Notes under the pieces: model-generated | Told to the model about the DNA's origin: nothing | The model's input: only the letters and a program-made list of their open reading frames with translations | Databases searched by the model: none | Shown here: in pieces, positions 34,222 through 45,434 of the stretch | Layout of the letters: the number at the start of each line of letters is the position of its first letter | How positions within the stretch are numbered: position 1 is the stretch's first letter | DNA from: Isoetes taiwanensis | Taxonomy: Eukaryota; Streptophyta; Lycopodiopsida; Isoetales; Isoetaceae | Length of the DNA: 64,000 nucleotides | NCBI GenBank assembly: GCA_021234155.1 | Contig: JAJEKV010000045.1 | Span: 10,550,631 to 10,614,630, forward strand | Direction: 5' to 3' | Made by a program: the position numbers and the translations under genes

Positions 34222-35580
34222 CTAACTCAATGACTTGATATACTGAGAAATAGAACCTGAACTATCATTTAACATTTTCAGAATAATATCAACTTGATCA
34301 CCTATTTGCTTTGGTGCTTGAGGTGGCAGCTTCTTTGAGGGTCTCCCAATCTTCTTTTTGACTTTTGTTGTTGCTACCTCCATTTCAACTGCTGCTTCAC
34401 CCTTACCCTTACCTTTCTCAACAGCATCTTCAGCAACTTCAGCAACTTCAGCATCAACATCATCTTCATTTGCTCGTTCTTCATCACTGCTTACGTAAAC
34501 TTCTACATTTGCAGCAGTAGAACTTTCTCCTGCAGTTGCACTCCTCAACCTGGTCTTTATGCCAATTGCAGGAACCTTTTGTACAGGTTGTTCTGCACTA
34601 GCTTGAGCTGCAGGTTCTCGTCTATCTCGAAGGAAGTTGCTTTGTAGCCTTCACATAGTGCTGCACGACTGAATGAACCTCCAGAAAAGAAATCAAGAAC
34701 GCTGCAACCCTCCATCATTAGTTTGCACACCAAATACGTGCAGGTCTTGGCTTGTAGTTGATTCGGAACAAGAGGTCCAGACCCACCTGCTGCACTCTTA
34801 TCACCCCAGGGACGATACAACCAATACGCTGAAAGAGAAACTATTTTAGCAAAAATAACACATAAATTGGGCGACCGCCCTATTTCAAAGAATATTACCT
34901 GCTGAGCAAGTTCTTCTCGATGTCCTCTGCCTCTTTCAGATGATGGGGAAGTTTCGAATGCTGTTGTGGATGGTCACTATCTATAAAGCATACATTCAGG
35001 TCATCCAATGCAGGTGTTGCCGCTTGGTCTGGGCCATCATGACCAAGACAAGGCTCTGAAGCTCACGAACTCTAGAGGTTGACCCTGACTTTGCTTTGGG
35101 ATCCTGGTAGGCTCCAATTGACACCCGACTACCACCATCTATTGTTTTCATTGCAGCCAAGCACTCATTCAAATGCTCTGGGCTGATAAATATCGTTATC
35201 CAATATAATTGCTAGTCCGTTAGGATACTAATCTGATCCATGCATTTCTGATACTCCTCTACCGGCCATTTCTTAAGGTTCCTAAAGTCACATCCAACAA
35301 AACGTGCTGATGTATTCACGACATTAACACACATCCCCAGTGGACTGACAGTCAAGCATTTGAAAGCCTTCGAACCCTCTTCAACTGGTCCACGGAGGTA
35401 CTCGTTAACCTTTGTAATTAGAGTCTCTGGAAGATTTTTCCTCTCAGCTTTAAGAGGAAGACTATTTTCCTGCCAAACATGTATATTCCAACAAATGCTA
35501 AGATTTCCAGCTTCAAATGTGGTCTCCATGGGAGAGAATACCTGTTGGACATGACCCCAAGCCAGGAGAAGATTTCTCAT
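34222..35580 (-). pseudogene. E0b: second copy of the E0 methyltransferase-type gene, with an AT-hook tail
   Basis: Nearly identical to 1962-2975 but on the opposite strand. Pieces: 35580-35212 (LLAWG..., CDFRN), about 35210-34899 (frameshifted; ITIFISPEHLNECLAAMKT, IGAYQDPKAKSG), a 70-base intron (34898-34829) with a proper CAG acceptor, then 34828-34600 with motif I DFFSGGSF (34694-34671). The tail differs completely from E0a: after KLVQ a frame change leads to an acidic stretch (SSDEERANEDDVDAEVAEV) and an AT-hook-like KKKIGRPSKKLPP (about 34345), stop near 34222. As in E0a, an in-frame TAG follows SILTD, so the break predates the duplication. Confidence 0.7.
34829..34898 (-). other. Intron of E0b with the E0 palindrome
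   Basis: GTAATATTC donor and TTTCAG acceptor on the minus strand, 70 bases. The palindrome (34864-34885: arms AAATTGGGCG and CGCCCTATTT around AC) is retained here as in E0a. Confidence 0.75.
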
Positions 35581-35640
35581 AATTGGAGACGTAGCTGGAG
35601 AAACTTTGTAGCAAAGAACAATGAGCCTAGCTCGTCTCTA

Positions 35641-38600
35641 GAAAGAGAAGGTTTACCCCTTAATTTACATTGGCCCACCCTATTTTTGTACTACAAAGGA
35701 AGGTACTGTTACATTGGCCCACATATTTGCATTATTTAACATAATGCAAGTGAGAATTACATAATTCGAAAGTCAACTATTCTGTAATGCAACATATTCT
35801 ACTATTGCGTTGGCCCACCTTAGAAGTTGAAAGTGACTTCTTCAACACAAAAAAATTTAAACTTCTTTATGCAAGTATACCTTCTGCATTGGCCCACCTT
35901 GTATGACAGTGGCTTGCATACACCATTTCTACCTTTACATTGTCCTTTATATAACCCTCATTGCATAAATACATAAGCCCACTTAATGCATTGAAACGTA
36001 ACTAGTTTTGCACCACACTTGGCATATGCCCAAGAATTGCAATTAGAAACAAATGACATTTATTTCTAACAAGAACTTTAACCTATTTGAGATTCAGAAA
36101 TGTTTCATACCACAAAATCTTTCAAGAGCTCAAATAAAGACAAACCGTATTCTTTGATGCTGGTAATAATTATGCGAACTTGATTCGGATGGATGAAATG
36201 GCTCCTCCTCCGTTGGCAATTCGCCTCCACCAAAACTAATGCGAAAATGGACTCGCCATGTTGCTAGTTTGGGGAGCAGATGCATATCAAGTTGGAGTCT
36301 CATTTGCATCGCAATTGTTCCCTCCTATCTGCAATTTGCAGTTTTGCAGCTCCATTACCTTCAAATCTTTTTGTATGACGGTGATGCTCATAAGCGCATC
36401 AATGAGAATGGATGCTGCACCTCGAACTGCTTCATTGTTGTGTTTTGATTTAGTCTTCTTTCCACGAAGACTAGAGCTCCTTTTCTTAGCTACAGCTTGC
36501 TTCTCTTTCACATCCTTCTTGGGTGAGTGTTTGACAATCATTAGAAATCTTTTCATTCTCATCATCAATCACTCACTCGAATGGAATATGTTGCATCACA
36601 GAATAGTTGACTTTGAAATTATGTTGCATAAATAAGTCTTCTTTCCGGGCTCCACTGTCACCCAAAACCAGATTTCCTACACTCTACCAAGATTTCATAG
36701 GCTCTACCAGATTGTTATGTGGATTGGTGTGTTTAATCTAATCGTTTGATTGATCGTTTGATTGGATTACATGGTACGGTGGTGGCTGTGGCTTAGTCCT
36801 TTGCTGTGCACAGATGGTTTGGGCTCTCCAACAGATGGATGGTTGTTCGTTTTCAAGATCTATCCTCACCGGTGAGTGTCACCTTCTCTATTTTCCGTTT
36901 TTGTTTTGGTTGCAATAAGTCTTGATGGTTTGAGGTCGCTTTGTGATTCTGCATAGATTTTCTTCCTTCGTTTCCCTCTTCTTTTCGCCCCTTCTTTTGC
37001 ACCGCATCCTGATCCTGGCTGCTTCTGCTTTTGCCCATACTGATTGCTGTTTCGTTTGGATCGGTTGCTGTTTGCTTCCCCTTTTCTCCTCTCTCTATCT
37101 TGTTTTTTGCTTGCTGGTGTGTGCGATTTTGGGCTGTTTGCTCGGATCTGCCTTCTGCGACATGTTCTGGCAGCAGACTAAGCTTCGGCCTTCCCTTCCA
37201 AGCAAATCATATGGCTCTTGCTCCATTTTTTCTTGTATCTGCATGCTTTCTGAGTTTTCGATTCCCTCTTTATCATTTCCATTGTCTAAGTTTCTTCCTG
37301 CCTCCATAGCCGGATCTCTGTAAATTTTGGGGTTGGGCGACTCTGTTGCTTGACTCCCTCATTCGAATCTGACTGCGATGTCGCTGGCCCTATCTCCAAC
37401 TGTTCCTCCCTAGCCGAAGGCCTGCCACCGCCTCGGCCGCCACTGCTACGCCAAATTAGCTGTCACAATCCGGGGAATTTCCCCAACGCACAAATATCTC
37501 TTGGGGGATACTGGGGGGCGGTGCCCCTTGTCCTCTCTTGGCTTGGGGATACCAAGTCCCTGTGGCCCCTTCTTTTGCTTTGGAGGTTTGTTATTTTCTC
37601 CAGGCTTGCCGTGTTTTTTTGGTTTCGTGTTCTCGATTTGGTTCCCTTGTTCTTTAACTCTTCTAGTGTTTGCTCATGTTCTCCATGCTTATCCATGTTC
37701 TTTGCTTCTTTGAGGGGTTTTTGCATTTTTTCTCGTTGCTATATTCAAGCATCACAGGTACTCATGCATCTAGAGCACTATAAGTTTTTTCGTTTTGATA
37801 ATACTTTGCTTTTCTTTATGAGGTTTGTGGATCATTTAATTCTTGCATTCTGGTCATTCCCTTCATGCCGAGTTTTTTCGTAAGGGATTCAGATAAGGAA
37901 TTCCTTCTGGTTTCTTCTTGTTTGGGAGCTAAGATTAGGAGGGACAGATTGCAGTAGTGGTAGTGCCGGCCAGGATATCCTTAATCTTTGCTTTGGGGAC
38001 ACCGATCTCGGTATCCCGATTTCAAGTTAATATGAGTTGTTTGATGATTTTTTACTAATGATTTGGTCTTGGTACGGCGGCTAGGCTGCGCGATTTCAAC
38101 CTCTGATTGCGGGTGCTGGCTCTCTCCAATTGCCTCGTTTTACATTTTCCTCGAGTTTTTGATTTAATATTGCGCATTGCATATTTTTTGTTTCTTGTAA
38201 AATATGCATATGCAGGCTAAACTTCCTCGAGCTTTTACTGTTAATATTGCACATGTTCATATGTTATGCTCCGTGTTAGAGATGCATATGCATGATAACA
38301 TTTTTCCGTTTTTTGATATCCCAAATTTCCATGCTTTAGGCTTCTTGTAAGATTTGCATATGCATGCTTGGTTTCTACTTGCTCTGAGGGTGTAGATGAT
38401 TCGGGTGATTTAATCTTTTTCGTATGCGTGAGGGTGTAGATAATTCGGGTGATTTAATCTTTTTCGTATGCGTAGTGACATCCTAAATGCCCTTCTCTAG
38501 GTGAGTACAGGCTCTTGCCGATTTTTGCTTCGTGAATCATTGTTTCCTTTCTTACCTATGTCATTCAGAAGTTGTTTAGGACAATATGTGATTATGTTAG

Positions 38601-41296
38601 CTAGTGCGTTTCTAACGGATTAACATGGGGCGAATATTGTAGAGGTGTAAATTATTTTTGATAGCTCTTTTCTGTGAAATGATGGAGCAATTTTCAACTT
38701 AATTGCGTCTAGCTTTGTGTCACCCTATGAATATTTTTCTCCCCTTGTTCCATGATTCTCGACTTACTTATTTGCTTGCTTGCTTAGAGCGGGTATGTTT
38801 TTTCCATTCTAGGCCATGTGGCATGTGTAAGGAGTGATTGCAATTCATATGGTTGTTTATGAAGTTGCTTAAAAGGTTCTTAGTAAGTAGTCGTGTTACT
38901 GCCTCGATTTTTTGGAGACATGTTATAACAACTATGGTGCTACACATAAGGGTGAACCTTGCACCTTATCGATCACCGATATATCCTCACTCCGTTGTTT
39001 CTGGGATTACCTATCATGCGCCATTACTAATCCATTGGTCTTCTTGCATTCGGAGGTTCATTTGAGTTGCTTCCTCCAGGAGACATATGCCTAGAGGTCC
39101 TAGAAAGCGCATACACAAGGCCAGGGGATTTCCGGGAGGTATTTTTGCATTTTGTATTGACTCTTATGGTTCCATTGTGAGAAAGCCATGGCATCTTACT
39201 CTTTTGTACACGCATGTTTTTCTTTTCTCAATAAGTTTGGGCAAATATTATGTTTAGCATATGGCACATTGGGCTCATTTTTTCCAGCTCTATATCATTT
39301 GGTATTTGTTGTGTTCCATGTTTCTACTTCTACAAGTTGCCTACTTCCTGGAGTGCTAGATTGCTCATTATCTCAAAATAGCCATTCTGGTGGTAAATTT
39401 GCACGTTCTCAAGTTGTTTGTAACAAGTGGTAAATTTGCACGTTCTCAAGTTGTTTGTGGTTTGGTAAGCATTGGGCATCTTGCATAGATATTACATTTG
39501 TTAGGGATATTGGTGACCTTATTTTGCAGGCTATGTTGTCCATATTTATTCTTTGCTATTTTGTGTTTGACGAATTTTGTTCGTTTCCTGGGTGTTTGTT
39601 TCCGTTTGGTATTCCTAGTGCTTGCACTACTCCAATTTGTCGTATGGATTTCATTATCTCTTATTTTTCTAGTTTCTTTATTCATATTTACTCCATGGCT
39701 CCATGATTTTCTGTCCAAGCCTCCGGTGTTGTTGCCCGACTTTATTATCTTTGGTCATGAGGTTTTTCCGAGTTGTATTGCTCTTTGTTCAAGTATGTTG
39801 TGATAGATTTCATTTTTCATAGTTATTTTTTGTAGTGCATCTCTGTCTCATAGAGCGTTAATCTACACTTAGGTTGTTGCATTGTAGGTTTTGGTTTCCC
39901 ATTTTCTAGTATCTTGACAGGCGTATGCTTTTTCCTGTTCTTTCTTGAATTTGTTGCCTATGTTGCTGCATTTTTGTCATGTTCCTTCAATCACATTTGC
40001 TCCAGAAGATTAGCTTGTTGTGCCATGGCTCCATCGCACCTTTACTTCAATTGGAGTTCGGTCTTTTTTAGGTGCCCCTTGTGCTTACTTTCAAGTTGTT
40101 CAAATTCGGTTCCATTGTTGTTCTTCCTCATAAGTCTCGCTTATTCTATGGTTAAGTTCCTTCTAGTGCTCCATTGGCGCCGATATGCTTCTTCAATGCT
40201 ATCGATCCCATAGATATGTTGGTCTTTCTGGCTGTGTTGTTCCTTTTAGGCATAGTTTGGGCACTGGTCTTGTGATGTGGGCTCTTGAATGTTTTATTTA
40301 TCATCTTCCGGCTTTCTGCTTTTTGACGGGTTGTTCCTACCCTTTATTTTTGTCAAACTTATTCTTCTTGAAATGCGCTCTTGGCAGGTTTATTATTTCA
40401 CTTTTTGTCTTTTTAAGTTTTCATATTGTCTTTGTTCTTCTGTTGTATAGTTCGATGTCATATAGTTTGTGCTCAAGCATGATTATTTATTGTCTCACAA
40501 TAGAGTTTAATAGGCAGAGCATGGTTATACTTTTTTGCTAGCAAGATTGATATGCGATTTGATCAGTCCTCTCGGATATGATATGAGTTAATTATGATAG
40601 CCCTCTAGTGGTTCCGAGGGTGCCATGTTTTTCTTACTTTATTTTCGGTGATTCCTTTTTGTCCAACTACCTTACTTCATGTTGGTTCATCTTTCACTGC
40701 TTGTCTAGTCTCATTGATCACATTGTACACTGCTCTGTCGTTTTCATTTGCGTCGTTACCATCCATCCATCCATCCATCCATCCATCTTTCCATTTGGGT
40801 AGTTGGCATTACTGGCTTTGTTATTCTCATATTCTCTTGTTGTTGTAATATTCGTTGAATTTGTCTGCGATGTTCCGACTCATTGTCCCATTACTACTAT
40901 AGCTTTCCTGCTCAGTTTGATATATTTTCTAGGTTTGATCCGGTTCGGGTTTGTCAGTTAGTCTTAGAGTCTTTTAGTGCTTTTTAGTTCAATTTTTTGT
41001 TTGTTTTGGTCTTAGTTCAATTTTTTGTTAGTTCGCTCTTTGTATTTTAGTGTCAGTTTCTCTTTTAGTTTTCTAAGTTCATTTTTAGGCATTTTTTCTA
41101 TGTACCCCTTTTTGCTCCATATATTCATCAAGTTCCTTTTTAGTTCACTCTCCTTCATTTATTCTTTAACCTCTTAAATCGCCTTGGTTCCTTTCTCTAT
41201 TTACTACTTGCTCCAGTTCTTTATTTGTCCTTTCAATTTAGTTTAACGTCTTGAAACGACTTGGCTCTTTTGCTGTTTTGTCTGGCCCTTGTAGTC
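35641..41296. other. Long noncoding, pyrimidine-rich region
   Basis: No gene that I can support over 5.6 kb. Near 35670-35900 the word ATTGGCCCAC recurs four times. A lysine-rich minus frame (36568-36287; KKDVKEKQAVAKKRSSSLRGK) might be an exon remnant of unknown type. 36.9-41.2 kb is T- and C-rich on the plus strand, giving many hydrophobic open frames without motifs. Small tandem duplications occur at 38388-38474 and 39370-39470, and an (ATCC)n microsatellite at about 40760-40790. Confidence 0.5.
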
Positions 41297-42957
41297 TGTG
41301 ACGGTCCAGGGGAATATACGCCATAAATACGTATATTCCTGGATCCGCCACCATACAAGTCTATCTTCATAGCCTTGTATACCATAGATTGTGGCACTAG
41401 GGGGCATGGCCAAGTTATTCACATAACTTAGCCAACCATAGGCTAAGACCATTATCCACGTGGCCTTAACCTATTGGGCACCCGCCACACAGGACTCACC
41501 CGATTGGTGCCACGTGGCATCCTAGGTGGACCTAACTTATATAGGCCTAAACCCTAACCCTAGGCCTTTTTCCAGCCCTAGCACCCAGAGACTCACCTAC
41601 TCGTTCGAAACTCCGTTTCGAACATCGTTTGCTGTGGTATAGGCGGGTGCAAAGAGTAGCCCGCCAGGATAGACTCGTTCTTGGAGCAAGAGCAGCATCA
41701 CGTGAGTCGAAGACCATGGAGGCACCCGGATCTGGAGGGAGAGCTTCAGGATCAGGTATGTAGGATAGTGGTTGTGATAGCTCATCCGGAATTAGCATTC
41801 CAAATTGTGCTAGTATCTTGTATCTAGAGTAGAGCCATCCTAGAACCTCAGATTTAACATCTTGAACCCTAATCAATGAACCCTAACCATTAGTTAGATT
41901 TGTATGATTAGGTTAAGATGTTCTTCTTATGATTATTCTCATGATGTGATGATTATGTGATGATGGTTGATCATGTTTGCTCCTCTTGTTTTGGGAAGGG
42001 GGGTAGAGACCTAGGGCCATACGTAGTATGCTCCTAGAGTAGATCCCTTAGTTCCTATTAGCGGCACAGTGCATAAGAGCCCACCGTGCTATCGAGGCTA
42101 TGATATGACTCAGCACCACATATAGGGACTAAAGGGAATGTGGAGGGAGGATCCCTGCCGAGTGGGGGCTTCGGGGGATCCCATAGTGGGCTAGGCTTAT
42201 GGTCGGTCACTTCGTGTGAGCCGGGCCTGGGTCCGACACCTCCTGGGGCAATGGTGTTGCCCAGCCTCCCCGAGCTGCAAGTGTTGGCTTGGCTCTCGTT
42301 TTGGGGGTTAAGTCGGCACGAATCGCGGTGACGCCACGCGATTCTCTATCCGCCCGCAAGCACCTCTAGACCCCGGGAAGGGGAGATGCAACCCTTCCTC
42401 GCCTCAACGGACCAGGAGATGCAACCTGGAGTAGTCCCGATGGGTGATGCCATGGGATTGCGTATCCAGGAAGGCTAGAGTCATGCCGAGAGCCTCGATT
42501 TAGCCCATCCCGCAAAGTATGCAATGGGAGGGGCGGATGGAGTGGTCAACCCTAGCCATTGTTCTATGCCAGCCCCGCCATTGCCATGACTCGATGCGCG
42601 CTCTATCTTGAGGCCTAGCCGGTCCAGTCACCCTTCTTATGAGTCCGGCGGGTAGGAGCTCTCATGTTTCACGGTTTGGGCTTATCATCTTTGTATTGGT
42701 ATATGTGTGATGCACTACCCCTTCGAGGTAGTATTTGTATATGTTTGATGCTAGTTCTGACGGCGTGTTATCGCCCATTGTTATAGGAGCCCATAGGGAA
42801 GGGCGGCGCCAAGACACCTTTCGTGTTCCCTCCCGCACTAGGGATCACCTCGAGTCGCGCGGGTAGACGAAGGGCCCGCGGCGGTTGTTGAGCCGGACGG
42901 GGGATTTCTCGCTGAAAGTGTACTACCGGGCCGTATGTTTAGCTTGAGGGCGCCACA
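41297..42957 (+). repeat. LTR2 (1661 bp), same family as LTR1
   Basis: Starts TGTGACGGTCC and ends GGCGCCACA. Its first 700 bases are almost identical to LTR1; the second half has clustered differences. TAGTC precedes it (41292-41296). It is followed by TGGTATGGGAAAGCG, loosely like a tRNA-Met primer site, and preceded by no polypurine tract, so it looks like a 5' LTR or a solo LTR rather than a partner of LTR1 around 31-41 kb. Confidence 0.8.
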
Positions 42958-43532
42958 ATGGTATGGGAAAGCGATGTTCTTGGTTGACCAAGAACTAGCA
43001 CTGACCATAACCATGAAAGTAGTCTAACAGGCCTATAGGGGTGTGAAATAAACATTTCCACCGTTGAAGCCGAAAATGGGGAAAAATTTTTCTCCTAGGT
43101 AGTGGGAGGGATTTAGGTTAAGTGTTAGGACGAAGGAATGAGTGAGTCAAATTCATCTTCTAGTAAATTTGGAGTGAAGATTATGCATTTGCATCAAATT
43201 TCACCCAAAATGGGTCGAAGAATCATACCAATCGGAGACCCAGGTGAAAAATGGCGCAAATCCATAATTAGCACCTCAAACCATTAGAAAAATTCGAAAA
43301 TTTAAGGTATAATATCAATTAATATAGGTTTAAAATATACATTAATAATTAAATAATTACTAAATATGGTGTAATTAATAAGGGGGGCTAATAAATAGGG
43401 GTAATTATGTGGGGGAATATTCCTAGGGACCCTCCTTTTTAAATATCTGACACCTCATTCTCTCTCTCCAACCCTTCACCTTCACCTCTCTCTTGCTCAG
43501 CCTTTCGTCACCCATTTTCTGAACCACAAGAC
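42958..43532. other. Region between LTR2 and the H3-like gene
   Basis: No gene. AT-rich around 43290-43440, with TTTTTAAATATC at 43435-43448 as a possible TATA region, followed by a CT-rich stretch (43450-43500) typical of a plant leader, just before the ATG at 43533. Confidence 0.4.
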
Positions 43533-44656
43533 ATGGCACGCACCAAGCAAACCTACAGGAAGCCTGGCCCTAGGCCCACCCTCTCCATGGCGCAGGCAGC
43601 AGGGCGGCACGTCAAGAAGGTCCCCTCAACACCTTCTACGGGCAAGCGACGAGGAGTCCCCAAAGAAGCAGCAACAGCAATGACTGTGAAGCTTCCAGCA
43701 TGATGCCGAGGAGAGCCCCAGCAGCAGTTCGTGATCAGGAGGCACGCAGAGAACGGACGAGTCCCGCCACTTCGGGGCCTCGGACACCGAGGTGGAAGAG
43801 CAGGTCGAAGAACAGGTGGAGGAGCAGCACCGCCACTGCACCGAAGAAGCGGGCCCCTTCAAAGGCTCCAAGAAGAAGGGTAAGGAAAAGGTCGCTGAAT
43901 GGCTCTGGGAGGAGAGGGCTGCTGTGAAGAAGCGGGAGCGGGAGAGGGAGCAGAGGGAGCCGGGAAAGGCGACGAAGAGGAAGAACGACGCAGCCTCACA
44001 GACGCGCTGCCATAGAAGAGCCTCCCCCGCCAACATGAGGGAGGTGGAGGAAGAAGAAGAGGAAGGGGACACCGAAGCCGCCTGAGAAGCTTCAAACCCC
44101 GATGCGCAGGCCACCCTACCCGGTGGCCGTGAGCCACCAAAGGTGGTGAAGAAGCGTATGGGGAGCGGCATTCAAGGCCCAACAGATCGTAATTTGCCGC
44201 GCAAGATGGCGGCAGATATTATGAGTACCTCCGCCCGGACGCAGGTACAATGATTGGTACCGCCGCCAGAGGTGCAATGGAGTTGTGGGAGGGCGCAGGC
44301 CGAAGAAAAATCAGCCCAAGCCACCCCCACCTAGACCGGAAAAACCCAAGAGGGTTCACCACGGGCCGAATAGCACGTACGCCCGGGTGTTTAGGGAGAT
44401 AAGGCACTTCCAGATGTGCACGAATCTCCTGATAAGGAAGGCGCCCTTCGAGCGTCTCCTTAGGGAAGTAATGCAGGAGTTCCGGACCGATTATAGGGTT
44501 ACCCCTCTAATGACCCGGGCCCTGCAAGAGGCCTCCGAAGCAGAGCTGGTCCAGCTCTTCGAGGAGGGGAACCTCTGCGCTATCCATGCTAAGCGGGTCA
44601 CCCTCATGCCGAAGGACATTCACTTGGCACGGAGAATCCGCAGGGAGAGGCCCTAG
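43533..44656 (+). pseudogene. Divergent histone H3-like gene with long tail insertion
   Basis: The ATG at 43533 starts MARTKQTYRKPGPRP, which keeps the H3 K4 context ARTKQT but not the K9/S10 or K27 ARKS motifs. The frame stops at 43704. A middle frame (43792-44085) is acidic and basic by turns (VEEQVEEQVEEQ, EREREQRE, EEEEEEGD). The last frame (44285-44656) gives a full H3 fold: [19 protein letters not shown], then [40 protein letters not shown] and [13 protein letters not shown] at the stop. Loop 1 has the canonical H3 length, not the longer CENH3 form. The three frames are not continuous: introns, frameshifts or assembly errors. Ordinary H3 is 136 residues; this one would have some 200 extra residues between tail and core. 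It lies between LTR2 and copy B. Confidence 0.8.
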
Positions 44657-44873
44657 GCCTCAAATTTTGTAAATTTTGTAGAAAAGTTAAATTTTCATGT
44701 AATTGTATTTTCCTTATTAATATAGTTATTTTCCTTATAATTAGAAAAATGTTAGATGCTTGAAATTTAGGAAATAGAACCCAATTGGGGTAGAATCCTT
44801 TATAGCATGTTTACAAACACCCTAGAAATCATGACTACAACAAAATTTTGGCAAAAAAATCATCAAAAATGCT

Positions 44874-45176
44874 AAAATTTGGGCCAACCGGGTGAGACCG
44901 CGCAGGGGCCTCTGGCCCCGACGCTGGCGCCAAGTTTCACTGGATTCACCCCGACTGGGCCCAAAATCATGCTTTTAGATGTCAATTTTGCTCAAAATAA
45001 GTTGCTAGTTAGGTTAGAATCGGCCCAATTAGCCATATTAGCATCTTCAAATTCCCTAAATTGACCAAAAATTGGCCCAAAATAGGCCAACCGGGTGAGA
45101 CCGCGCCAAACGTGTCTGCGTCCGCGACGCGGAGGCCATCCGCGCGGATTCACCCGGGTCAGCCCATTTTTGACCC
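44874..45176. repeat. Two large imperfect hairpins, CCGGGTGAGACCGCGC type
   Basis: Each about 95 bases: 44874-44968 and 45078-45176. The left arm is GGCCAACCGGGTGAGACC; the right arm GGATTCACCC followed by GGGCCC or GGGTCAGCCC. In the second, CCGGGTGAGACCGCGC pairs with GCGCGGATTCACCCGG at 14 of 16 positions. They lie between the H3-like gene and the copy-B promoter. Confidence 0.7.
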
Positions 45177-45317
45177 AAATTAGCCAAATTTGATCCAACA
45201 AATTTGTTTTGCTTAAAATTGCACTTCATGGTAGTTCATTTGGACACCCAGAGCCATAGAACCAAGGCCGTCTTAGGTAGGTACCTTTTTGCACGAACCC
45301 CGAGGTCACCCATAGTC

Positions 45318-45325
45318 TATAAAAG
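45318..45325 (+). promoter_or_regulatory. TATA box of copy-B transposase-like gene
   Basis: TATAAAAG within AGTCTATAAAAGAGG, 110 bases before the ATG at 45435. Confidence 0.55.
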
Positions 45326-45434
45326 AGGTCTCATTTGCCATTTTTTCTTCTACAGAACTGCTCCCAGCCCCTTAGGCGATTTTCTGATCCTTCACTGATT
45401 TTTGCAAGCCATTTCCTGCACCTTCTCCTACTCA

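Noticed and set aside
36943-40848. Numerous 60-180-codon hydrophobic frames suggesting membrane proteins
   Set aside because: Plus-strand DNA here is T- and C-rich; frames lack homology to one another, start context and motifs.
29414-42957. A single LTR retrotransposon bounded by LTR1 and LTR2
   Set aside because: The polypurine tract lies before LTR1, no primer site follows LTR1, none of gag-pol lies between them, and the sequence before LTR2 is not purine-rich.
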